Below are positions 52,794 through 64,000 of a stretch of 64,000 nt of DNA, in pieces. Numbering within the stretch: the stretch's first letter is position 1; each line of letters begins with the position of its first letter. The DNA is taken from assembly GCF_000247815.1 (NCBI RefSeq), contig NC_021678.1, positions 372,001 to 436,000 of the forward strand, in the 5' to 3' direction. The stretch comes from Ficedula albicollis. Taxonomy: Eukaryota > Chordata > Aves > Passeriformes > Muscicapidae. The notes beneath the pieces were generated by a model that worked only from the letters and a program-made list of their open reading frames with translations, did no database searches and had not been told where the DNA came from. The translations under genes and the position numbers were made by a program.

Positions 52794-55700
52794 AATTAAT
52801 TGTCTGATTTATATAACAGTGCTACAGCTCTTGTCTTTGCAACCTTTGTGTGTGTAAATCATTTTGGTGGGTAAATCTTTGTGTGTGACTCATCATTTCC
52901 AGAGGCACCTGCCCGTGCTGAGTTCACCACATCCATTCGAGGTGATCTGGAACAACCTCTCAGCCCACACGACTGTTTTCCTGTATATGCAACTCCTTGC
53001 TGAAATTTCAGGGTAACTTGGTGCAACAAGTGAAGCACAAGCTGGCCAGTCTCCAGTCTGGTGAGCCACTCTGTCAGTCAACTAGAACTCCATTAAACTA
53101 TCAGCTTCTGGTTTGAGCATTCCTACATGAAAACAGATTTTCTCTCCAATATTCACAGGTTTGACAGAGAGCAAAATATTTCCATTTCCCCCAGCAAACA
53201 GCTTGTCCTCATGTAATGACAGTTTTCCATCTGCAAGAACTGCCTTTTTGATACCACAAACCACCTGAGGTGAAAATGTAACTGACTTGCTTTGCTGTAA
53301 ACCTGCCAAAAGTAAAATTATTTTTGCCTGTAGCAAGAACTGTTTCCGTGCCAGCGTATTTTCCAACTTTGCTAAAAGTTACATACTTCTGATTTCATCA
53401 GAACAGAGGAATAGCTGTAGTGTATCTCTTGGCAAATTAGCCTATTTTATTGTGAATCGAGGCAGCAGTTTTATTTGGGACTTCAGGCTTCACATTCACA
53501 GAAGAAATCTCTGGTGTGTCAAATTATGCCTTGTAAGTACCTGAATCTGAGATTCTAAATCCCAGGTAAGACACAAAAACAGTTCCATTTCTGGAAATAA
53601 ATGGAACTGCAAGTTTGCATTTTCAGCTCCTTTTGAAGTCAAAGCATTTTTGTTTTGATTTAGTAATATAGATTTAAGTATGTAATGCATTAATTTTGAA
53701 AATATTTGACTTAGAGAATCATATATTAGTTACAAATGCTCCAGTTAGAGAGATTACCAGAATACAGAAAAATGGCATGGGAGAAAAAGAAAGCAGACTT
53801 GATTTTTGTCTTAGAGGTCTGCATTGTAGTGTTTTGGCCAGCATCATGTTCTGACAGACTTTGAGGCCAATGTCAAATATCATTTTTTATTTTAAAATAA
53901 TACAGTTTCATGATGTGCTTAGAATTGACTTCTAGCAATGACTTATTTTTCCTTGCACTGTGATTGTCCTTGTATTAGGAGATATTTAATAGAAAGGCAT
54001 TACTTGCCCTGACCTTGCCAGCATTCCAAAAGATTTGACAAGATGTGTCATGTCCTTAATCCAGTGCAGCACTCTAAATTTTGAAGAAGATATCCCTTGT
54101 GTGCCTGTGTGACCTTTGGCCAGCAAGGGGACTCTCAGAAGAGAGTGCAGGCTGCAGAAACCAATGGCACTGCTACAGAGTTTTCCTTCCCAGAATCTCG
54201 CAGTGTCAGGAATGTGTCAGTGTTAGGCAAAGCTTCTTCCTTAGTGTGCTTCCTATTTATGCCAAAGTCCTTCTGCCATGGTTGCTCTATGCCAAACAGG
54301 CTTGCCTTTTCCTGGTGTTAGGCATGGCAGTGTCTGGTTATTGCCCAGGAAGGTTCTTGCCCCTCAGCAGCCTCAGCAGTGCTCACCCTTGTGTGCCTTG
54401 CTGTGCTCTGAGTCTGTGCTCACCCTGGGGCCAGGGACACCTCCTGCACCCCTGCCTTGGCCCTGCTCGCTGGGAAGGGACTCCAGCCAGTGTCCTGTCC
54501 TAGTGCCTGGCTGCTGCAGGGATGGACAGCTCCTAAATGGGGTTTTATGGAGTGTGAAACACAAAGTGAGAAAAATCGCAATGTGAGATACCCACGTATT
54601 CATCACACTTGCTTCCTAGGAGAAAAATATTGGTCCCACTGAAATCAATAGCAATATCAGCATCTCTGTGGATTTTTGCAGAGCTGAGAAAAATTTCAGC
54701 ATGGAATAATAAGCCTTGGCTGCCTCTTTTCCTGGCTCTATTTGCATTTCATCAAGTAATGGAGTATCAGCTACAGCACATTAGAAAAACCAATCCATAT
54801 TCTGACTGGCTATGGACTTGGTAATTTGACAGCGCTTTAAGTCAACATTACTTTAAAGTATTTTTAATCACAACAACATGAAAAATAGCATGGATTATTA
54901 TTCCACTAGGAAATAAATGTAAAACTGTGCAAAATGGCAAGACAGTTAAAAAACACCAAACCCTCTGCTGGAAGAGACTCTCTTTAACAATATGCAATAA
55001 AGCTTAACTCTGTGACAGTGTAAAAATTGACAGTTGAATCATCCTAAAATAATGCAGTGAGAGCTGTCCAAATGTAGTCCATCAACAACTGCTGGATACC
55101 AAGAGCCCCAGAAAAGGCGTTGCCATCACCCGAGATAAAGCAGGCGTGCAGAGTTTCAGGATCTATCAGGGCATGATAAACATGCAGACCAGTGTTAAAT
55201 CGTGTCTTGACTTCTCTTGAACCAACTAAAATGTTCCCCAAATTAAAATATTTACAACAGAATATCGAGTCACAAGAAATTAAAGAGACATTCCACATAT
55301 TGATGTATATTATGTGCATAAATCATCCTGAAAGCATTTTGAGTGTCACATTGGATATAGGCAAAGAGACATTACATTTTCTGTGTGAAAGAATTACTGG
55401 GCTGCAGCACCGCATTGGGGCTGTGGTTGCTTTGATTTTGACAGTAAATCATTTCAATAGAGATGGAATGCAAAACGTTTCAAGCCCAACCTCTAGGGAA
55501 ATGTATAGGCACTGTCAGCGTATCTTTAAATACTCTAGAAAAGAAAAACAAAATTTAAAAATGACAAGATTCACCATGAGAAGCAAGACAATCTCAGTCT
55601 ACAATTTCTGCTGGAAGTAAAACTGCTGTGGCACTAATACCAAATTATAAAGGTCACAAGGGTTTTTCCTTGGACCTGTAGCCTAAATGAGGGAGCAGTA

Positions 55701-57699
55701 TTGCCACACTTGCCTTGGAAACCAGCAATAATGCATAGGAGAAGTTAGACTAAGTAAGTTTAATGTGAGGATCATTCAGTATTTGGTGGCTTTAGCCAGG
55801 CTGAATTGATGCAGTTGATATCTCAGTACACAGCACTTAGATCACCTGGAGCAGCTGCTCTGCTGTTCCTCAGTGTTGCCTCACAAGGCTGTGCTTGTTG
55901 TGAATCAGGGTTCACAGGAAGGTCTGTGGCTCTGGCACAGGGATGGTGTTCGTGGATTTTCATAGTAGCCTGTGAAGTCAACACAATAAATGTCCACTCT
56001 TTAAAACAGAATTTTAGTTTGTAGTAAGGGTGATGTCAAAGTGGCACCTGTTCAGCGGCACAGTGTCTTAGCTCTCAAGTTGTAATGCATGGTGAAAGCA
56101 GAGATGTAAGGCACTTGTCACTGTTCTGTTCCAGTCGATTCTTAACAGTAATTTTTTCACAAATTGTTATAACACTGCTCCAAATACATGTGGTTGATCT
56201 ACTGAGCAGCTTTCCAGCAACAGTCAGCTGGTTTTGGGTGTCTCGTAATGACATCCTGACTTTCAAATCTGACTTGTAAATCTACTTTGTAAACTCCAGT
56301 TGTATAGTAAAAGCCCACATGCTTGGTCTGTTTCCATTTTGGGTGAAATCTCCCTCCCCCATACGTAGGGGACATCTGGAGGAAGTTCCTGAACCATGGG
56401 CCATGTTCACAGACTCAGGCATCTTTGGAAAATCCTGTTGCTTTCTCCTTTACCATTCTCTATTCCTATGTGCTGTGGCAAATCCGTAATTCCTTCAGCC
56501 ACCAATTACATCAATACCGACTTTGTACCTTCGAGGTCTGCATATAATACCTCAAGATTCCATGGCATGGACCAAGCATCACTGTTGTCTTGTATTGCAG
56601 TCCTGTTTTAACTACAAGTGGTAGATGGGAAATGATGAGAACCATGTGCTCCTGCATGTAAAGCCAGCCTTTCTTGCAAGCAGCCTGTGCTCTTCTCTCC
56701 AGGCTCCACAGGTGCCATGGCAGTTGTTGTTGCTGTAGCATGCCTAGCAAAAATCAACGTGATCTTCATGATCTGTTGTTCATCAGGAGTATCCTGTCAA
56801 TGTCAATGACATGAGAACTGAAGTATGTTAGAGGTTACAGGTACCTAATTTTTTTACAGGCATTTAAAATGGATCTTTCCATATTATGTGTGGGGAATCC
56901 TTTTTCTCTTACCCCTCCCCCATACCTCAGTAACCTCTCAGAAACCTTTTTTTACTATAGTAAAGAAGAAACAAGCTGGAGCTCACGGCTTAATACAAAC
57001 TGTTGGGAAAAAAGCCCAGAAAATTGCTGTTAGAAATCTCTTCTTCATGTTTTGCAGACCTCATCCTGCATTATAGTTCTGCCAGTCACAGTTTGTATGT
57101 TTGTTCACTGCTGATGGATTTCAGCATTTGTGTAGAACCATTGCTGTCATAACCAACCATAGCGCTAGATGGTTACAAAGCCTTGAAAGTATTCTCTCAC
57201 AGGGAGCATGGTCGTGTGCTTCCTTTTCCTGGTACCTGAAACCCTGCTTTCTTTGATTCAGATCTTCATTTTCTCAGAACATTTTATTCAAATACAATTC
57301 TAGTCCTTACATAGAAACATTTTTCGACTTGGTGTTTATAAAGCTGCTCTGGATCTGTTCTCTGGGGAATAGGGTTTTGTTTTTTTCCCCTTATAAATAA
57401 CTGTGCCATTAATCTTTTGTGCTTTGGGGCTCCATCTTTATTTTTCACTTTGAACAAAGTCAGGAGACTCTGCCTTCCACGCAGAAGGAAAAGCTTTGAT
57501 GTCTCATTCCTGCCATTAGTAGCATTTTATGCTCATTTCCTTTCCTTGTGGGAGCTGCTGCATTTGGCTGAGAGTGTCAAGGCAGGACCTGCTGCCTGCC
57601 TGACCAGCACCAAATTGGGGCTGGTCGTGCTGGTCAGCACTGCAGGAAACTGCAGCAGTCACACATGAGAGCTAACGAGCCTCTCTGTCTGCTTGGCAG

Positions 57700-58469
<770 letters not shown>

Positions 58470-58488
58470 AGCCTCTCTGTCTGCTTGG

Positions 58489-61400
58489 AAGAGTCTCGGG
58501 CTTCGCCTGCTTATTTGTTTTCTGTGGTGGAATTAATGGGGACAGACCTTCATTTGGGCAATATTAATAAGGTCGCTATCATATAATCAGTCTAATAAAT
58601 TGTGTTGTTAGCAGTAAGTTTGGTCTTAGATGCAAATAGAAGATAATTAGCTACGTAGAGCTACAGTGATCACTGCTTAGTGGTACCTGATTGATGACGG
58701 GTGCTGGGAGTCTTCAGAAGCAGTTTCCACGTGCTTAAGTGGTTATTAGTGTGAAAGCCTGCCAGTGGCCTGGGAGGTGTATTAGAGGTTGTCAGATGCC
58801 TTTCACTGTCTGGTTCTCGTGCTGATTACTACGGGGGATTTTTGCAGATAGTGGAGAAATACTTCAATTTTGCTGTTTTTCTTGCAATTAGCGGATTGGT
58901 GTGGGAAGATGTCAGTGGGATATAAGTGATGTTTCCTGATGTGCAGGAGGTAATGTTTCTGAATGTAATCAGCAGCTTCTTAAAGTGGGTATTGCAGCCA
59001 TGATATGACAAGGTATCAAATTTAAGCACTGTGGTAATTTAATGTAGTTTACTTCATGTAGCTTTCACATATTACAGAAGGATTATCCATTCACTGCATA
59101 GTCATTTCAAGATTTAAGCCAAAGCAAAACTCTGTATGTATTCAACAAAGTATGTATTCCTTTTTCTTAGCATTGAAGAGTAGGCAAAGATTTTCCTGCA
59201 TGAGAGTCTGCTTGATAACCTAATAATTAAATAATTTCACCTGTGTGAATACATACAACATAGTTTATAAACTGGACAAATTGGAAGTATGTTTCTCAAC
59301 TGGTAAAAAAAAAAGTATGATTTGCAGTGAGTTCACATCTGTGAATTAGTATGTACCCATTGTCCCAGAAATCGTATCCAGAGAGAAATGCCATCATTTA
59401 TATCAATTCATGTATGTAACAAAGACTGTCAAAGATGGAGTAATCATCTGCAAAAAGGCTGCCTAAATATTTTAGGGGCAGGTTGAAGAACAATAGTAGG
59501 GAATGTGGGTTCTCAGGGACCCTAAATAGGAGGATCTGTTTCCATCCTGATAAAACTGCCACTCCGGAAAGGGCAACTGGAGAAAACTAATTACTAATTT
59601 ATGATTTAATAAGAGCCTGCAGGGATGGAAGACTACCAGCAATGGAGTGGGATTTCACAGCTGTAAGTCTTCAGCCATTCTGCAAAAAAAAAGATAAACT
59701 GTCTCGTATTGTTGAGAGTCTTTTCACCCTCACTTGTAGGCAGCCAGTCAGCCCTGTGTGCCTCTCACTGTGACACTCAGCCATCCCCCAAGCAGTTCCC
59801 ATTGCATTCGGGGGTAAATGATCTTACCCAACGTTCAGAAGTGGACTGGAGACACAGCACACACTGGAGCACTCAGGTCATGCTACAGGGAACAAAGATG
59901 GCAGAGAGGAGAAAGGGTGAGGGAAGGACATGCATGATCAGGGATGCTGTCATTCCAGACCTGCTCACCCCACACACTCCAGCTGGAAGGTGCCTGGAGG
60001 ATTTATAAAACATCCAGTGAGCTGCTGGGAAGGACAGAGAAGATGCTTTACAACTCTGCTATATGAGGAGCTAAACAAGAGGTGAATGAGTGTAAAGCCC
60101 TGAGACAAAAAGCTGCTGCTAGCAAGAGGACTGAAGAGCAGCTGCCTCTGGAAAGAGGAGAAATAGGTGGTGTGAGGAGCAGTGCTGATGGGGCAGTGAG
60201 CTGGAGGTGTCCTGATCCAGACACTGATGAGAGCCAGGGAGTGTGGGCCTGAAGTAAAGCCAGAGTGCTCTACCAAAGGAATTCAGTGGAAACAGGACAG
60301 AAATAGCAGCTGTCATCAGGCAGCAAAGGAGAGCTTGATCTGTGGCCGAATGTAATGCTCAGGGAACGTGTTAATTGACTAAAAACCTTCTAAAATGCTG
60401 ACTGGATCGGGACAGCCCCAGCAGTTCTAAAGGACATTAAGGGATATTATGGGGACAGGAGCCCTCAGTTTTGGGCAGAGACAGCTTGTGTGGAGTTTAA
60501 CTTTGAACGCTGAATGATGCATCCATGTAGGGCCAGTCCTGCCTCTGCTGGACTGAAGGCACCGAGGCTGTGTGGGTGCTAGATAGCCTCATCCAGGCTG
60601 CCCCTTGCCAGGGGATTGCTCATGGCTCCTTCCAGCCCAAGCTGTTCCGTGATTCCAAGCTGTGTAGCTGAGGCCCATGTTGGTGGGAAGCTGCAGAGGT
60701 GGGATAGTCTGTGCTCTCAGAACAGGCAGGTGCTGCAGGAGGAGCTGCCTGCAAATGGGAGCACCTGCCAGAGGAGCCAGACCTAAGTGGGGACTGGCAG
60801 CAGGAGGGGACACAGTTATGAAGGTGTCTCTTCACAGAGAAATACAGGAAGCTTTAGGAGATCTTCCAGACAACAAGTAGCAGAGGACTGAGAAAAAACT
60901 ACCTCAGGAACCATGGAGAGAGTCTGCAGGCATGACTAGAGACTTCTAATTTCCTTACTGACCCCTAAGAAAGAGACTGGTTGGCGCTACCCTCAGAGGG
61001 GAGATGCTTCTAAAAAGCATCCCCTGTGCTCTATTCAGTAACCAAATCAAACAGCATCTAGAAGGCAGATGCCAGCTCTTCCTGACTTATGACTGCCTGT
61101 ATTCATTTCCCTATGGTCCAAAGGTGTTTCTCCTTCCATATAACACCTCTGTACCTTTAGAGAACAGTAGTACATTAATGGACCTGTGGTTCTGAGGAAG
61201 GTAGCGGGCTACAACCCCATAAACTGAGTCATGCTTGTATCAGTTAAGAATTAAAAGAACAGAGGTTCTTTGTATGTCCTACATCTTACAGGAATTTCTC
61301 TTGAATTTTGACAGTTCACCAAAGCAATCAGTATTTTTCAGCATTTTAACATGCTGCCAGGCATGTGCCCTGCAGAGGAATTGAAGCAGTGGAGAAAATC

Positions 61401-64000
61401 ACTGTGCTGCAACTCACACAGGTTTTCAGTGTGCTCTCACCCTCCTCTTCCTGCAGGAATGAAAGGGACCACAGGAATATTCAGAGTGTGATCCCCAGTG
61501 CTCTTTGTTGCTTTAAGTGAAAATGTTCTTCTACAGTCGTAGGAGTGATATATTTATGATCATAACAGCTCACATTTCACGGTGAACATATTTGGGGTGA
61601 TGGCAATACTACTAAATACAGATTTCCTCTAAAAAGGTTTAATGTTGACTCTGTTAAAAGAGAAAAAGCATGTTATGGGAGCAGATGGTGTAGCTTCTTT
61701 TTATTCTTGTTGCTTGAGTGGAAGTTCAGAAACTATTACTTTTTTGAAGACCTGTGCTTTCTGCAGGAGTGCTTGGTAAGCCTGTGCTCTGTGCTTGGGT
61801 TTTAATGCTTGACATGGGATTGAAAAAATTGTCCCCTTAGGTACAGTACCAAGTCCTTCAGACATCTGCCTTTTACTCGCTTTCTACAAGAGTAAGAAGC
61901 AGCTTCTGAGGGTGTGGAGTGACCGTGGAAAGTTCCTGTGCAGTGTCGTCCCCGGGAAGTGGTGATAGCAATGTCCCCAGCCTCAGTGAGCCATTATCTT
62001 GGGATAAAATATCATTAGAGTCATGGAATTACTCAGAGAAACTACTTCAGTGGTACAATGAAAGGCATAGTAATGAGGAGGTAGATTAGGTGAAACTACA
62101 AGAGGAAAATCGTAACTCGAAACAGCAGACTATTTTCATTTTGAAATGAAATTATTTATAACAAAGTGTGTTGCTCTTGCACTTGGTAGCTACCTGCTCC
62201 TGGGGACAATATATTTTTAAATGGTTTCATAGACACAAGTAGAGCAGGTAGTTTTTTCTTTCAAGACTAGTTAGAGAGTGTTTTAAGTGGGAAAACTCAA
62301 TTTCTATCTCAGTTCTCAAGTGTTTCTGTTGAAATGAAAATGCATCAGAATACATTATCATTATAAGCTAAGAAGCAAAATTGTTTTTTAAAATTAGTAA
62401 CATGTAAAACGGTAAGAAAAGAAATAGATAATAGGTGAATAATTTACAAAATGCAACATTCTGCAGTAATTTGGTTTTCTGGAAAAGCGTTTGCACCTGA
62501 GAAGTTGGTTTCTATGGTAGACTGGCAGAAGGAGTGCTGTACTGTTTCCTATCACTAACTAAGCAGCAAGGTGCATTTAAACACACAAAAAATGTTGTTA
62601 TTCTTATGTCTAGATATTAAACCCAGTTGAAAATGCTTGCACTGGAAAAGTTTTCTTCTGCATACATGCATCCAGTTCTAGCTTCCACTTCTTTTCTGCT
62701 TTTAGTAAGTGCTGTGCCATGAAAGAAATTCCAGGCACATTATTATTGAACTATATGTCTTTATGGGATGTTTCATTCTATTCTTAATTCTGCTGTTTTG
62801 ACTTCTCTGTGTGAATATCATGCAGAGGTCCAGAATGGTAGTGCTGCTTTTTTTTTTCCAGCAGTTCCTAGCTTTGTGTGATACCAGACTATTAAATTGA
62901 TGTCCCATAATTATACATACAAAAAGAGGAGAAACTTTGTATTTTAATGGTGTTTTGGACAAGGAGAGCAAACAAACAGTAGAAGTTTTCCCAGCCCATC
63001 TATCTATGCATGAAAAGGGGCACATACATTGGGGGAAAAATCTCTTCTCACATTGCTTCCTATGCAAGCAGCCTTTCATGGCATGTAATGAGGAGAAATT
63101 AGGGTGTCATGCAAATGTGTTGACATGCTTGGTTTGGGTCCCTCTGTGCTTCCCTGCTGTGGCAGTTTTCTCCCATTTGCCCCAGTTCAAGCACAACACT
63201 GAATCAAAGCTTTTCTGCAATAAAGAAGATAGACAAGTCCATTACAGACTAAAAATTTCAAAATGGAAAAAAAATTGTTCATTAAGGTTTTGAGGACCCT
63301 TGACCAGTTGTCCTGAAATTTTCCAGGACATTTGTCCTTACTCTTTAAAGCTGTGCAAGAGCTTTTCAACTACAAACCCAGTCTAAAGGTAATGAAGGGA
63401 GGAAAACTTGGAAATTAAAATGTCAGATGCGCTTAGCAGTATCTCCATAAGAAGTCCATTCTCTGATTAAAGCCTGAGCAGTCAAAGCTTTGTGTGTCCA
63501 ACATGCTTTTAGGCCAGATTTATGACACTCTGAGAAGTGGACTTGCTTAAAAGCCAAATCTTAGATAGCTTTGTTAGCTGTATTTTAATTAGTATGTCTT
63601 TCTCGAAAGCCCTGATAGTGCTAAATGCTTAAATATTCTCAACCCACTCTGTGTCTGTAGAACTGGGGCACTGAAGAGGGAAACGAGGAACCTTTGGTGG
63701 TCTTTAAAACATGATCAAAATTCCCAGGCTCTTAACTGAGAGTGAAATAATCTGGGAGGCTTGAGCCTGCTGCTGCTATTTCATGTAACAGGAGTGCGTG
63801 GCAGGGGCAGCGTGAGGAGAGCTCTGCCTCCAGTCCCTTCACTGCTGTGGGGGGCTGACCTCCCTGCAGGGAAATGGGAAATGGGAAGGGCTGGCTTTGC
63901 CCTCCTTGCTCAGCATTTACACGCTGCCTTTGGGGTTTCAGTGATCTTCAGCGGCTGATCAAAAGCTGGGGTGTGGCTCAGGATGTGAAATGGCCACAAG
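58489..64000. other. Mostly unique non-coding sequence
   Basis: I see no gene in this block. 59.7-60.9 kb is more GC-rich than its surroundings, and its right part includes the CR1-like stretch. 62.0-63.7 kb is AT-rich with overlapping chance frames of up to 125 codons on both strands (62702-63293). The last 250 bp become GC-rich again, with a short GGGAAAT triplication near 63870. No RNA genes recognised. Confidence 0.5.
60590..60660 (+). mobile_element. Probable CR1 LINE 3'-end fragment
   Basis: The stretch around CTCCTTCCAGCCCAAGCTG followed by TTCCGTGATTCCAAG resembles the 3' end of avian CR1 elements, whose last bases read roughly CCTTCCARCCCAAACCATTC then ATTCTRTG repeats. The orientation would be plus, with the element ending near 60660 and a degenerate 8-bp tail (TTCCGTGATTCC). 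The 5' boundary is unclear because I cannot follow the similarity upstream of about 60590. The call rests on memory of the family consensus, and the copy is old and short. Confidence 0.5.

Larger units (their letters stand above)
42165..57699. other. Mostly unique non-coding sequence
   Basis: This long block holds only small duplications (47.3, 50.6 and 52.7 kb) and one weak coding candidate (43.2-43.6 kb). Open frames of 120-144 codons occur at 48547-48909, 51892-52326, 54081-54503 and 55192-55620. Their peptides match no domain I know, and their number is about what chance predicts. The 94-codon minus-strand frame at 53082-53366 has protein-like composition but again no recognisable family. 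No RNA gene was identified. Confidence 0.5.

Noticed and set aside
53082..53366. 94-codon minus-strand frame with protein-like composition
   Set aside because: It looked like part of a beta-rich domain, but I could not name a family. The adjoining minus-strand frame (52893-53081) begins straight after its stop with no clear link.
55192..55620. 142-codon plus-strand frame (and 144- and 140-codon frames at 51.9 and 54.1 kb)
   Set aside because: Frames of this length are expected by chance at this composition in 64 kb on six frames. The peptides show no known motif.

Overview
The window reads as non-coding DNA from a vertebrate nuclear genome, most likely a bird or another sauropsid. It is AT-leaning and has no bacterial-style gene packing. 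I see no mammalian-type SINE or L1. At about 60.6 kb there is a stretch that looks like the 3' end of a CR1 LINE, the usual interspersed repeat of birds. The species call is an inference; nothing in the sequence fixes it. I found no convincing protein-coding gene, rRNA, tRNA or CRISPR array. Outside low-complexity DNA the longest open frames are about 120-145 codons. That is what chance gives in 64 kb of this composition read in six frames. Two short stretches (34.8 kb plus strand, 43.2-43.6 kb minus strand) are listed only as weak exon candidates.

The structure of the window is in its tandem repeats. From left to right these are: a 76-bp minisatellite (1.6-2.3 kb); a TGC/TGCTN satellite with 150-bp and then 60-bp higher-order units (13.3-15.0 kb); a 22/23-bp minisatellite broken by three pure poly-C tracts of 547, 689 and 116 bp (19.8-22.7 kb); a 44-bp minisatellite of about 60 copies (28.5-31.2 kb); and an isolated 768-bp pure poly-C tract with a 20-bp direct repeat on each side (57.7-58.5 kb). 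Between them lie several two-copy tandem duplications with unit lengths of 43, 45, 61, about 68, 105, about 380 and 493 bp. The rest is unique-looking intergenic or intronic sequence.

The clearest single observation concerns the assembly. Positions 26977-26999 match the 3' end of the legacy Illumina paired-end primer 2.0, and they sit exactly at the break inside a duplicated segment. This shows that raw-read contamination was built into the sequence. It makes the neighbouring duplication suspect and lowers trust in the other perfect two-copy duplications and in the pure poly-C tracts. The satellite and minisatellite arrays look biologically plausible, but their copy numbers should be treated as provisional.
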